Part shown: piece by piece, positions 9,400 to 20,525 of the stretch
Position numbering within the stretch: the first letter of the stretch is position 1
Layout of the letters: every line of letters begins with the position of its first letter
DNA from: an uncultured bacterium
Lineage (GTDB): Bacteria; Patescibacteriota; Gracilibacteria; Absconditabacterales; Absconditicoccaceae
Reading direction: 5' to 3'
Assembly (NCBI GenBank): GCA_946405785.1
Contig: CAMJIH010000005.1
Coordinates: 1 to 36,073 of the forward strand
DNA length: 36,073 bases
Notes under the pieces: model-generated
The model's database searches: none
Told to the model about the DNA's origin: nothing
Seen by the model: the letters and a program-made list of their open reading frames with translations, nothing else
Translations under genes and position numbers: made by a program

Positions 9400-10797
9400 T
9401 TAAAGTTCATTAATTACATCCTTAAGCATGGCAACAATCAATGATTTATTTTCATTGGAGTTACTATTATTTGTTGTGTTTGTTGTGGAATCTGTTTGTT
9501 TATCAACTGTGTTGATTCATTCCTTTGGTGTGCTAAATTCAAATGCTTCGACAAGAAGATTTGCTAGCTCTCCTCTAGTAATAGGCTCGGCGGCCACTCA
9601 TGGATCAACGTTGAGAATTTTAATTCCAGCAGCGTCGGCAACAAGGTTATAAGCTTCTCACTTAGTAAGCACAGCATCAGGTATAAGAGTAAATCCTGAT
9701 TGTGTAGTATGAAGTAGAGAATTTCATATCTCATGTTCAAGCAGATATTCCAAATGGGGACGATAGGTTGCAAAATAGGTGACATCGGTGATATTATTTA
9801 CGTGATAAAAATCGTTAATAACGAGTGCTTTTTGTTGTTTAACAAGAAGGCTATTGGCAATCATAATAATTCCATTAGCACGATTTATTTCTATATCGGG
9901 ATAGAATTTACCATTTCTTCCAGCTACTACCCCTAGCTGTGCAAGTATGGTAATGGCTGAACGGTATTTGTGATTGCTGATATCACTAAATACATCATCG
10001 TTTTGCTGAAACTTCAATTTGAAAATTTCTGCCAGATATTTGACCATTTCAGATTTTGTCATGGTTGTTTTTGTTGTATCAATCATGTCAATTTTATCTC
10101 ATTGGCCAAAATTGAGACGCAAAGCTAAAGTATTTTTAATGATCTTCTTCACTTGAAGAGGAGTAATTGCTTGATCTCGAACGATGAAATCAACTCATTC
10201 AAGTATTCATAGTTCTTCTGCAGTATTAAGTTTTTTTCAAAGAAGAGTGTTAGGTTGTTTTAAATTCAATAGTTTCTTGTTTGTTAATCAATCACTTCAT
10301 TCAATTGAGTAACCTAATTGATATCTGTAGATATCAACGATTAATCTAACAAAGTCACTGCAACGAACATGATCTGTTGGATGAAACTTACCTTGACCAT
10401 CTCCATGAACTAATCCAATACTAGCGAAAAGTTCTATGTTTTGCTTTTGAGGATCTTTTTGGATATCTTCAAAAGCGGGCAGTAATGTTGATTCACTTTC
10501 AGAGTAGTTTGTACGAATTATAGGTTGGTTTACTGTAGTATTAGTACTAATTTCTTGGTAACTAATTCTATTACTTGAATTATCATCATATGATGGTAAT
10601 CCATCTTGCATAAATTCAACCAGATTTTGCCAAACTTTCTTTACTCAGAATGCAACATCACTTTCAATCTGAGCGTGAAGGCTTTGTGAATCTGTTTGTT
10701 GTTGCGTTGTATTCGAATGTGTATTACTAATGTCATATGCAAGTACAGATGATATAGCATATCCACATAAAACAAATACTGCAACTAATCTCCACAT
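9400..10797 (-). CDS. Secreted SLH-domain surface protein (465 aa)
   Basis: MWRLVAVFVLCGYAISSVLA is a clear signal peptide. A Ser/Thr/Gln-rich linker follows to about residue 90, then three SLH-like repeats: about 105-165 (GLVHGDGQGKFHP), 265-325 (VFSDI, GVVAGRNGKFYPD) and 335-420 (LTKGEAYNLVADAAGI). SLH repeats usually tie proteins to cell-wall polymers, so this is probably a surface-layer or envelope protein. The tail after 425 is Asn/Thr-rich. ATG 10797 is chosen because GAGGG lies 7 nt upstream and the signal peptide begins there; an in-frame ATG at 10839 would add 14 residues. Glycine codons are an even mix of TGA and GGN. A long structured leader precedes it. Confidence 0.85.
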
Positions 10798-10839
10798 TTT
10801 AAACCCTCATTCTCTAGAATGTTTTTTAAGGATTCTCAT

Positions 10840-11258
10840 GTTTTGTCTTGTTAAACGAATAAATGGCTTGTGTGTAGAACCCATTTTTTCATTGTAAAGA
10901 CAATACGTTTCATACAACTACATATCAGATGATATATTAATAAAGTAATCTATATACTTATCAGAAGACGATCCTTTGTATGATGATCGGGTAGTATTTC
11001 ATGAATCAGTAATATTATTCCTATTGATAGAAAAGTTCCATTTATCATAGGAATAGGTTATTGCTAACTTATACCATTGATATTTGAAATTGTTTTTCTA
11101 TAAATAGCACTATCAAATAATAATTCTCTGATAGGCCTATTACTATATTCACATATACAAAGAACGGTGTCTCTGAGAGTATATGATTACTTCACTAAAT
11201 ATGCCTCCAATAAAGTAGGTATATGAAGTGGAGTGTGTCAATATATTTCTACATTGAC
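10840..11258 (-). ncRNA. Structured 5' leader of the SLH gene, or an independent RNA
   Basis: This stretch has no convincing gene in either code. Between the strong minus-strand promoter at 11265-11292 and the SLH start there are several good hairpins. TGTCAAT/ATTGACA (11253-11259 with 11236-11242) lies at the predicted RNA 5' end. CTATCA/TGATAG (11110-11115, 11129-11134), a 12-bp stem with one bulge (11017-11029 with 11043-11054), and CGATC/GATCG (10969-10973, 10985-10989) follow. Near 11180-11240 two pairings exclude each other: CTCCA:TGGAG and ACTTCA:TGAAGT. It does not match the tmRNA, RNase P or riboswitch consensus sequences I know. Confidence 0.4.
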
Positions 11259-11264
11259 AACAAT

Positions 11265-11292
11265 ATTATATACCAAAAATAAAAAATGTCAA
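11265..11292 (-). promoter_or_regulatory. Consensus promoter driving the SLH leader
   Basis: On the minus strand TTGACA (11287-11292), 16 nt, TATAAT (11265-11270): both boxes match consensus. Transcription would start near 11258, about 460 nt before the SLH start codon. A second TTGACA at 11236-11241 is better explained as one arm of the first hairpin of the transcript. Confidence 0.7.
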
Positions 11293-11512
11293 ATATTTTG
11301 TAATATTTTGAAAATTACTGTTTGCAATTGTGTTTCTCTCTAATATATCCTGTTTTTTTGAATCTTTTTTTATAAAAAAATTGGTTTTTTTATGATTTTT
11401 TATCCTAAAATTTTTTTGGTGATTTTCATTTGATTTTGTCTACTAATATTTTATGATTTAATTGATAGGTTATTAATAATAGTATATATCTTTTATCTTT
11501 TAATCTATTATC

Positions 11513-11674
11513 ATGAGAGAAACAGTTGATCTTAAGACTTATGTTATTTGATTGCTTGCAAATTATGATAAAGAAGAAGTTGTTCAAAAACTTTATGATG
11601 AAGGATATTCTATTGAAGAAATTGCAGATGAACTTTGAATTGATGAGGATGATGTTAAAGAAATTGTGTTATAG
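11513..11674 (+). CDS. Small helix-turn-helix protein (53 aa)
   Basis: It starts MRETVDLKTYVIG and ends in TAG. Residues 22-53 contain YDEGYSIEEIADELGIDEDDV, the spacing and residues of a helix-turn-helix (A..LGI turn) like those in sigma-70 region 4 or small regulators. Two glycines are TGA, including the one in the HTH turn, so the standard code would destroy the motif. It is acidic, which is unusual for a stand-alone DNA binder. It lies tail to tail with the 606-aa gene, 16 nt apart. Confidence 0.65.
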
Positions 11675-11690
11675 TTTTTTATGTAAATAG

Positions 11691-13511
11691 TTAATTAATA
11701 AGTGTTTTAATTTTCACTTTACCTTTTTTTATTAAGTCTAAACGTTGTTCATAATCATTATGATTATAACATCAGTCTATATATATGTTGTTGTCTATTT
11801 TTACCATAAGTATTCTCCATCAAGTTCTTCCTATAGGGAGTACGCGTATATCTTTGCATCAAGATTTATGGAGTAATACTTTTCAGAATCTTGGATTGTA
11901 TAATAGGTTTTTTAGAATACTTTTTTGAGAATCGTTAATACAAAATTCGTTTACTTGTTCTGTGAAATTATTTTCATTTATAAAATGGTAATCCATGTTC
12001 TTTAGTTGATCTATCATATAAGTAACTGGATCTTCAATTTCTATACTTTCAGTTGTACTTTTAGTAATTGGTTTTCTCTCTTCTCAACTTGTGTCTTTAG
12101 CCTTTTTTGTTTCTTTGATTTCTTCTTCAGCTTCGAATTCCATACCTATTTTATCTAATATTATATTCTCTGCTTTTGCTGGAATTTCTTGTATTTCGAA
12201 GATTTTTTTAAAGTTTGAGAAGTTTATAGGAAGTTCTTTTTTATATAGGTTCACTAAATATCTTTTCATACTTTCTCTTTTTTCGTCATTTCATCAAATG
12301 ATTCCAACAACTTTATCAAATTTTTCTTCGGTATTTTTATCTATTGTTGATACTTTTTTATAGGTGTTATAAAGATTGTAATTATTTGTTTTCTCTTTTT
12401 CATCTTCTTTCTCATTATTTGATTTTTCTTGTTTTATAGCGTTAATATTCTCGCTTTTTCTTAATTTTTTAAGATGATCTTCTTCGAATTTGTCTGCAAT
12501 AGCAAGAAAAAATAGACTAATCATGTCGGATTTCCAGTTATTACTTTGTCTGAATTCTTGATATTTTCATAGAATTCTGCTCATAAGTATTCATATTGTT
12601 AAGTCTAATTTCTCAGGATTATTTCTTCTTATTATTTTAGATGCTTCTCAATAAATATTCTCAAATACTTGTTCAATTTCTACTTCTATTTCGGATGATA
12701 TTTTGTTAATGAATTCATTTTTAAAATTTTTAATTTCAAAAAGATGGTTACAACTATTTTTAGCAAGAGGGTAACGTTTTTTACACTCTTCAATAAAAGA
12801 TTCTTTGATGTTATCACTTGGTTCTAGTGTAATTCATTTGTCTAAAAGATAATCACTAATTACTCAAAATGATTCTTTATAATCATTCTCAGTAAACTGA
12901 TTCTTTTGTAATTCTGTTATTATACTTTGTTTAATTCACATACAAAAAGTTTTTTTGAGAATTTCTTTTAGTGGGGGAATGTCGTCATATGTTATTAAGT
13001 AGTCTAAAACATTCCTTTTATATAAGTTTCAAAAAGTTTGATTATATATAGAATTCATATTATCCAACCAATCATCGTTTTCATTTTCAACGTATGCTCA
13101 AAATCATTTTATTCATATTTTATTTTTTTGTGTATTATTATTTTTTCTTTTTTCTAATCAAAATAAGAATTTTAGAAGTTTTTTTCATATTCATGGCATT
13201 TTTAAGTTGTTTTCACAATTTTCTTTTATGGTTTCGATTGCAGTGATTGATGTCCGTATATCGTATGTTTCTGGAGATGTTTGAAAAACTAAAGGATCGA
13301 GTTTATCAAATCCTTCTTCAATTTCTTTTGAAAAGATATCATCACTGTTGTTTAATGTTTCAATTAATTCGTCTCTACATTCTTTAATTTTTCTTTCTAA
13401 TTCTCCCTGTTTTCAAAAAACTTCAAATAATTTGTCGATCACAGTATTCATGTTAGTTGAATACTTTCTTATATTATCTGTTAAATCATATTTGTTATGA
13501 GATAATTCCAT
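11691..13511 (-). CDS. Large unknown protein with a C-terminal module shared with the gene at 27748-28056 (606 aa)
   Basis: The gene is intact only with TGA = Gly. It is mostly charged and helical, with no signal peptide or certain membrane segment. A Lys/Glu/Asn-rich low-complexity linker lies near residues 355-385. The last 110 residues form a distinct module: FGKVLLHKSGCKDIRVLPIG, then RTGWR, a VK strand, IDGCYNHNDYEQRL. The same module, with RVLPIGRTGWR identical, makes up most of the 102-codon gene at 27748-28056. The strand-rich end with a His-x-x-x-Tyr signature faintly recalls RelE/ParE folds, but I would not assign a function. A good promoter precedes it. Confidence 0.7.
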
Positions 13512-13539
13512 GTTTTTTTAATTGATTAAAGTGTAACAT

Positions 13540-13568
13540 ATAATATTAATTTTTATAATTAATGTCAA
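13540..13568 (-). promoter_or_regulatory. Putative promoter of the 606-aa gene
   Basis: On the minus strand TTGACA (13563-13568), 17 nt, TATTAT (13540-13545), about 30 nt ahead of ATG 13511. Confidence 0.6.
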
Positions 13569-13724
13569 GGTATTTTAGTTTTTGAAATAATGAAAATTAT
13601 TAGTTTCTTATATTGATTAAAACTCTTGGTTAGCGGAAAATTAAGAAATAATTTTGTATTATTTATTACATTTACTATTATTTTTTTTGTTAAGATAATT
13701 TACATTACTTATATATTTTTACTT

Positions 13725-14522
13725 ATGTCTACATGGAAAAATTTTATCTCAAATAGAGGATGGTTTTCATTAACTTCTTTTTTTTCTTCTTGGAAAAAAC
13801 AAGATTCATGGAAAGATATGTGAGATGAGGATATTATTTCTAAAGCAATTACTGAAGTTGATAAAAAATATGAGAAACCAATTAGTATTTCTTTAGATAG
13901 AAAACCGGATTCATCTGCTATAAGTTATAGTACTAGTAATGAAGTTGTAAAAACTGAAAGAGTTTTACAGATGAGACAAACTAATGCTAAACCTTCTATG
14001 TCTCAAGCTGCTGTCCTTTTAAAAAAGAATGAATGATCTTTAATTCTATGACGTAAAGGTATTTTAACAGATGAACAAGTATCACTTATTGCTTGAAGTA
14101 ATGAGAAAGTTTTGGATTTATCTTTATTTGAATTAACTGATCATCAGTTAGAAATTTTGGCTCGTTATTGTTGAGAAGAAATTATTTTCTGATTAAAAAA
14201 ATTAACAGATAGACAGTCTGAAATTTTTTCAAGATATAATGTAAAAACTCTAAATCTTAGTAATCTTTTGAGAATCTCTGATTATCAATTAGGAAAATTA
14301 ATTCAATTAAAGCGAAAGAAATTGAATTTAAGAGATCTTGTTCCTTCAAGGGTTCAAAAAACAATGTTATATAGATATCAATGAAAAATAATTAATAGAG
14401 TATATTCTCAACGAAAAGAGATGAATGAAAAAATTGTTGAGGAACAAAGAGAACTTAAGAGACAAAGAGAGGAGAAAAGAAAAATTAGAAGCGTTGCTTA
14501 TACTAGTTTCCAATATGCTTAA
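13725..14522 (+). CDS. Protein with LTDxQ leucine-rich-type repeats (265 aa)
   Basis: Four successive units of about 23 residues occupy roughly residues 113-205. They begin LTDEQVSLI, LTDHQLEIL, LTDRQSEIF and ISDYQLGKL, each followed by a short strand such as VLDLSLFE or TLNLSNLL. This is the layout of a small leucine-rich-repeat-type solenoid. The N-terminal 110 residues are Ser/Lys-rich and look disordered; the C-terminal 40 are a strongly charged coiled-coil-like helix (EEQRELKRQREEKRK). Such proteins usually bind other proteins. An upstream in-frame TTG at 13626 would add a hydrophobic segment, but ATG 13725 is the better start. Confidence 0.6.
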
Positions 14523-14566
14523 TCTTATATAGAATTTTTTGAAATTATTTTTTTGAGGATTTTTTC

Positions 14567-15061
14567 TTATTTTATGGTTTTTTCTGATTCTTCGGTATCT
14601 TCTTCAAACATATTATCTATCATTTTCTTAATTTTTTCTTTTTTAACATCACTACTTTCATATTCAAATTCATGTTGTTTGTCTCATTTGATGAATAAGT
14701 ATCAGCATATTCATATAGCTATTCATATGATGATTCATCAAATACATACATCGATTTCTTCATGTTGAATAATTCCAATTACTCAAAAAACTATTGCTCA
14801 TATTGATAGAATAGCAACAAATATCATGATTATATAGCTTAGTATTCTGTAGAAAATTTCGAATGTTGTTTTCGTTGTTTTTTCAATTTGATTTTTGGTT
14901 TTCTCATATTCCTCTGAGAATTCAGGTGAATTAGTTTTTTTCTCTTCAATGTAATTATTATATCTTTTCCCTATGAAATCTAAAATTATTCATATAATAA
15001 GAAGACAAAATGGTGTCGTCAAATCAGCTAATAGATCTACAATTAATTGTTTTGAGTCCAT
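14567..15061 (-). CDS. Small membrane protein (164 aa)
   Basis: Three or four membrane segments are visible: residues 15-30 (PFCLLIIGIILDFIG), about 75-100 (IIMIFVAILSIGAIVFG) and 107-128 (a Gly/Ile-rich helix). Charged cytoplasmic segments lie between them, and the acidic-basic tail is rich in Lys and Glu. Several glycines inside the helices are TGA. It lies 28 nt downstream of the uvrA stop on the same strand and is probably transcribed with it. I do not recognise the family. Confidence 0.65.
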
Positions 15062-15089
15062 AGGTTTAAGTTTTTATTATAAATTTTGT

Positions 15090-18000
15090 TTAGCTTACAA
15101 TTCTTCAGTTATCTAACTTTATTACATGATCTGCAAATTGCAAAATATCTTGATCATGTTCTATCATAAGAATTGTATCTCATTTGTCTAGGAATCTTTT
15201 TAATACTTTAAGAAGTCTTTCAATATCTGCTGGATGTAATCATACTGTAGGTTCATCTAAGAAATATACAGTGTTTCATCTATATTCTTTTAATAAGTGT
15301 TTAACGAGTTTTAATCTTTGTGATTCTCAACCTGACAATGTATGTGCTGGTTGTCCCATTTTTAGATATCATAGTCAGATTTCTACCATTAATTCTAGTT
15401 CTTCTTTGATATGATCAAGTTCATGGAAGAAGTCTAATGCTTCATAAACATACATATCTAGTACTTCACTAATTGTTTTTCCTCTCCAAGTAATTCATAG
15501 AATTTCTGGCTTATATCTACTTCAATGACAAAGTTCACACGGAACATAAGTATCTGGTAAGAATTGAAGTTCGATTTTTTTGTATCCATATCAATTACAT
15601 GCAGGACATGCTCATTTATCAGAGTTAAAACTGAAGTGTGAAGCATTAAATCAAAGGTATTTTGATTCTGTTGTTCATGCATATAACATTCTGATTTTAT
15701 CAAAAACATTAACGAATGTTGCTGGACATGATCTTGGTGTCTTTCAGATACTTGATTGGTCAACATAAATTGTATTTTTTATTTGTTCAGCTCATTGTAT
15801 TGTACGAACTCAGATATCTTCATAGAATTCTTGAAGTGCAAGATTCTCAAAATGTGCATATTCTTCGGCTCTCATTACAGGAGCAGCAAGAATATCTTCC
15901 CAACTTAATCCTTTTTTTAGGAGTTGAAGTCTGATATAACTTTGAACAAATTTTTGTCTATCATTTAGGAATCTAAATAGAGTAGTATACATTAATGTTG
16001 TTTTACCGGCTCATGATGGTCATGTAATAACAGTAAAACTTCATAGATTAAAATCTACGTCGATATCTTTTAGATTATATTTATGTGCATGCTTAATTTT
16101 TACTCGGTTATGACTTGGTGTATGTTCGAAATTAACTTTAACTTTTTTCTTTCATGTAATATATTCTGCAGTTAATGTTTTTGCTTTTAAGAAGTCTTCA
16201 TAACTTCAGTTAAATACTAATTCTCATCAGAAATCTCAAGCTCATGGTCAGATTTCTACAATCCAATCAGAGGCTTTAATGAATTCTTCATTATGTTCTA
16301 CAACTACAATGGTATTTCACATTGCTTTTAATTTTTGGATTGATTTGATTGTTTTTTGAATCTCTCAAGTATCAAGTCCAATTGTTGGTTCATCTAGTAC
16401 ATAGATGATTCCTGTTAATTTATTTCAGAGTTGTTTTGCTAGTCTTAATCTCTGGATTTCTCATCCTGATATTGTGTCTACAGCTCTTTTTAGCATTAGA
16501 TATCCTAATCAAAGATCTTGAATTGTCTTTGCTCTATCTAATAGAGGAGTAAGGATTCTATCTAGTAGATTTTGTGGTTTAAGACTTGTCTCTTTTAATA
16601 AATCTAAGAATTTAATTAGATGATCTAACTCCATTTTTTGTAAATCATAGATGTTGAACTTTAAGAGATGTTCATCATCAGGTTTAGCACATTCGTTAGT
16701 ATCTATATTTGCAAATAATTCGTTTACTGGAATTTCTGCTAATGTTTTTTTATCTATTTTTGAGGTATCTAAGCATAGAAAACAGTGAAGACTTTCTTTT
16801 TTTAATCTTGATCAGAAACAATGAGGACATTCATTCATACTAAGCATTGCTTGAAAATCTACTGTTAGAAGTCCTTTTGCGTATTGATCCTTGATTATTT
16901 CTTCTATACCATGATATTTAAGTGAAGTTCGTTTTCCTCATGCATTGATTCTTAGTAATTCATCATCTCATTCAACGATAACATTTAAAAACCATTCTGG
17001 TTGATCAGCCCATCTTTTTTCTGGATCCATACTATATTTTTCACAGAGTTTTTTTAGAACTGATTGTCAGAGATTACTTTCTCTCCATGGAAGAATAGCT
17101 TGAAGTAGTGGAGATGATGGATCGATAATTTTATCAAATTCTACTTGTAAGATTTCTCATAGTCCTAAACAGTGAGGACATGCTCCTTCTTGTCTATTTG
17201 GAGAAAAATGCTGTGTAGTAAATTCTGGATAAGTGATATTACAGTTTGGACAATACATTTTATCTGTAAACCATTGTATCATAGGAACAGATTTCTTTGT
17301 CTTAGAACTCTTTTCTGTAGTTTTTTTAGCTTTCTTTTTAGTAGATATTTCTATTGTAGCTCAAAAACTTGCATCAACTTGTTTTGAGTCTATAACTTCT
17401 TTTTCTGAACTATCAGTTGCAACTCTATACACTCAGAATTTTTTTGTTTCTGATAGAATTTTGATGATATCTTCTTTTAATCTTCAGATTTTTTGTTCTT
17501 CAAGTGTTATACGATCGAAGATTCAATAGCTATTTAATGGAAAATATTTTTCTGGGATATTAGGATCTTCAAGATAGAAGTATTCTATAGGTTCTTGATA
17601 TTCTGGATTTTTAGAAATTAGGAGATATCTGGTAAAACCTCATCATTTTTCTACTTTTTGTTTGTTGTTTTTTACAAATTTTGAAAGATCTCATTTACTT
17701 TCAAATGTTCAACTTTCTTTTAGTAGATATACTTTTTCTTCTCAATAGTCTTCTTTCATTGTTTGGAGAATTTGATCTACTGTTTTAGGTTCTATTTTCC
17801 TTCAACAATGCCAACAATAAGTATCTCATGTTTTTGCAAAAAGAAGTCTGATATAATCATCAATTTCTGTAACAGTACCAACAGTTGATCTTGAGTTTCA
17901 TGTTCTTTTATTTTGTTCAATAGCAATTGCTGGTGAAAGTCATGCACAATAATCTATTTCAGGTCTATCTCATAAATTGAAAAATTGTCTCAAATAACTT

Positions 18001-18209
18001 GAGAGTGATTCGATATATCTATATTGTCCTTCTTTATAAATTGTTTCAAAAGCGAGTGATGATTTTCATGATCATGATACTCATGTGATTGTAATTAATT
18101 TGTTTTTTGGAAGGATTAAGTCGATATCTTTTAAATTATTTGTTCTTATTCATTGAAGAATTATTTCAGAATCTTGCTCTGGAACTAGATTTTCAGACTT
18201 TTTTTTCAT
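15090..18209 (-). CDS. uvrA: Excinuclease ABC subunit A (UvrA)
   Basis: UvrA is the damage-recognition ATPase of nucleotide excision repair, a dimer that loads UvrB on lesions. The 1039-aa protein carries two ABC modules. Walker A is TGVSGSGKSS near residue 42 and TGPSGAGKTT near 730; the ABC signature is [14 protein letters not shown] near 578 and LSGGESQRLKL near 957. Cys pairs of the zinc sites are present (CWHC, CPNC/CPHC, CPAC/CELC). It is about 100 residues longer than usual; a Lys-rich insert ([16 protein letters not shown]) lies near 285-305. Many conserved glycines are TGA. uvrB and uvrC are not in the window. Confidence 0.95.
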
Positions 18210-18240
18210 GTGGTTTTATTTATTTAAAATCCTAACTTTG

Positions 18241-18268
18241 AGCATACTAAAATACGTGGAAATTTCAA
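18241..18268 (-). promoter_or_regulatory. Putative promoter of uvrA
   Basis: On the minus strand TTGAAA (18263-18268), 16 nt, TATGCT (18241-18246), 32 nt ahead of ATG 18209. No LexA-type operator is obvious. Confidence 0.4.
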
Positions 18269-18361
18269 TCTGTTTAATATAAAAAAACTTCTATTTTAAG
18301 TTGAAAAATTAATAAACATTATTATTTTGTTGTTGTTTTTTTATATCCCTTTACTACTACC

Positions 18362-18763
18362 ATGAATCCTAAACTAAAAAAAACCTTTATGTATTTTGCA
18401 TTTGTTTGAGCTTTAGTTATTGCAATTTTATGAATTATTGCTATTTGGTGAAATATTAATGAAGATATTATTCTTCGTACTCTCTTAACTTATTTTGTAT
18501 TATTCCTTGCTTTTGTTTGTATTTCTGCTTCACCAAAACTTTACGAAAAATTTGATAGTTATCCTGAATTAAGCTCTATTTGAAGTTGGGTTTTGATTAT
18601 AAGTATTGGTGCAATTGCTGTATTGATTTGTATGGATATCTGGAAGTCTGTTTTATCTACTGATTTAGTTTGGAAGATTATTGCAACAATTGGTGTTGTT
18701 AATTTTTCTTTGCTTATATTTGTTTTCTCTATTAATAAGTGGTGAGATAAATCATCTAAATAG
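18362..18763 (+). CDS. Four-helix membrane protein (133 aa)
   Basis: It begins MNPKLKKTFMYFAFVGALV and ends in TAG. Four hydrophobic segments fall at about residues 9-28, 41-57, 75-92 and 106-124, with short charged loops and a Lys/Ser tail. Five glycines in or near the helices are TGA. It is divergent from uvrA and 67 nt upstream of the gene at 18831, with which it may form an operon. Family not recognised. Confidence 0.65.
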
Positions 18764-18830
18764 TTTTTGTTAATTGTAATTCTAAATATATTATCATTTG
18801 ATATAACTTTTTAGTAGTGTCTAAAATATT

Positions 18831-19793
18831 ATGAAAGATTATAGTTGGTTAGAAAGGAAGAGGAGTGAGCTTGAAGCTGATTATAAAATTGGGAAAATTA
18901 CGGAAGAAGAATATCAAATGGTTATTGATGCTATTGAAAGAAAAAAAAAGAAATCTCTTTGGGGGTCATTTAAGCGTAATATGAAAGTTATTAAGCAATT
19001 GAGTTGAAAGTCTGAAGGTGCTGATAATATGAAAGAATCATATGAAAATTGAACAATTTCTTTAGGTGAATATAGGGAATATCTTCGTATGAATAGTTCT
19101 TATATTAAGAAGACGCATCATCGATGAACTTATATTATGCTTTTGTTATGTGTAGTCTGATTTCTTTTTTATCGATTTGTTTATATGCCAAATAAGACAT
19201 ATATTTATGTTGATAATTTAAAAGATATATCAGATCCTGTTCAAATTCCAATGACGTGATGATTCACTAGATTTGTTGATTGAGAGAATGTTAGGATCGA
19301 TTATTTAGCTCATTATGTTATTACTTGAAGAGTACTTGCTACAGCTCAGTATGGTTCTAATATTATTGAAAAATTGTTATTATGATCTGTTGTTGATAAT
19401 GCTATAAGGTATAGAGATGTTTGATTGTGATGGTGATTCTTATCAGATCCAGATTATGCTGATAGATTTTCTCGATGATCATATAATAGATTTTTGTTTC
19501 CAAGTGTTGAATCTAAGAGAGATTGGGAATATATCTCACATAAATATTCGTGGGATGATATTCAATTACATTTTTCACATAATCATCTTATTCCAATTGA
19601 TGATCATGTTAAGAGATTAATTCGTTGAATTAAAAAATGAGAATATGTTCAAATTAAGTGATATCTTGTTTCTTTACATTGAGATAGATGATATCAATTA
19701 TCTTCTAGTCTTGTTAGAGATGATTCTTGAGATTGAGCTTGTGAAACTATTCTTGTTACTGATGTTGTTTGGTTAAAGGAGAAAAAAAGATAA
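18831..19793 (+). CDS. Membrane-anchored protein with a conserved unknown C-terminal domain (320 aa)
   Basis: Residues 1-95 are charged and helical, with EADYKIGKITEEEYQ resembling a short SHOCT-like oligomerisation helix. One membrane segment (YIMLLLCVVGFLFYRFVY) spans about 101-118, and residues 119-320 lie on the far side. The outer domain carries a recognisable set: YVITGRVL, GLGWGFLSD, SHNHLIPI, VQIKGYLV and SSSLVRDDSGDGACET. I recall this series from uncharacterised proteins in proteobacteria and others; its function is unknown. It converges on the thermonuclease gene with only 4 nt between stops. Confidence 0.65.
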
Positions 19794-19797
19794 AAAA

Positions 19798-20391
19798 TTA
19801 TTTAATTTCTTTTCTCTCTCAGTTACAGGTATTAGCGTTTCGTAATCATAGATTATTTGATCTAGCATAATTTTCTGCTTTTTTAAACTCTTTTTGATAT
19901 TTATAAGGGACATTATAAGTGTATTCAAATCAGTATCAGTCTTTTATCATTTGTTTGTTTAAATTAATTCAACTGAGTATTAGGTATCAAAGTATTCTTC
20001 AATATTTATCTGTTGATGCTTGTGTTGAATCATATTCAACTTCTAATATTTTTATTCATGAAAGAAGTTGTGTAAGATGATTTGCTGCTTCTTTTCAGAA
20101 ACATTCGGAATATCAGTATCTTGTAGTTGATTTTTCTGGTGCATCTAATCCAATCATACGTATATTTTCTTCGTTACTTTTTTTTGTCTTTATTTTAACG
20201 GTATCTCAATCAATTACTTTTATTAGTTCTATTTTTTCTCTTTTTAAATAATTTAAATCAGAGGTTTCATGTTCTTGATTTGTTTCGTAATTATCAAATT
20301 TTGATGTAATATACAATGAAAGTAGTCAAACAATAAATGATGCTACTAGTATTATAATAACTGTTAGTGTGAAATTTTTCTCTTCTTCCAT
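19798..20391 (-). CDS. Membrane-anchored thermonuclease (staphylococcal nuclease family)
   Basis: This 197-aa protein has an N-terminal anchor (TLTVIIILVASFIVGLLSLYI, about residues 8-28) and an SNase domain outside the cell. VIDGDTVKI near residue 59 holds the calcium-binding Asp. IRMIGLDAPE near 77 carries the equivalents of Arg35, Asp40 and Glu43, and TDKYGRILGYL near 128 the equivalent of Arg87, so the active site looks complete. Three of these motif glycines are TGA. SNase enzymes cut DNA and RNA without sequence choice. At the surface of a small host-dependent cell this would supply nucleotides, which is an inference. Confidence 0.9.
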
Positions 20392-20525
20392 TTGTACTCT
20401 TTATTTAAACATTTTGTAGAATAAAATAATGGTTGTTGTTTTCAATAAAATTTGTTGAAATATTTTAACTTTTTTACATATTTGATTTGTTATATAATCA
20501 ATTTTATTTTTTAAGCTATTATAAT

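Noticed and set aside
9428-9936. Plus-strand reading frames of 67-74 codons across the SLH gene
   Set aside because: They lie antisense to continuous SLH repeats, which read correctly on the minus strand.
13626-13724. TTG start at 13626 extending the LTDxQ-repeat protein with a membrane helix
   Set aside because: TTG without a ribosome site; a -35/-10-like pair (about 13687-13715) lies inside the extension and ATG 13725 follows it.
14523-14566. Terminator between the convergent genes at 14522 and 14567
   Set aside because: The gap is T-rich but has no stem worth reporting.
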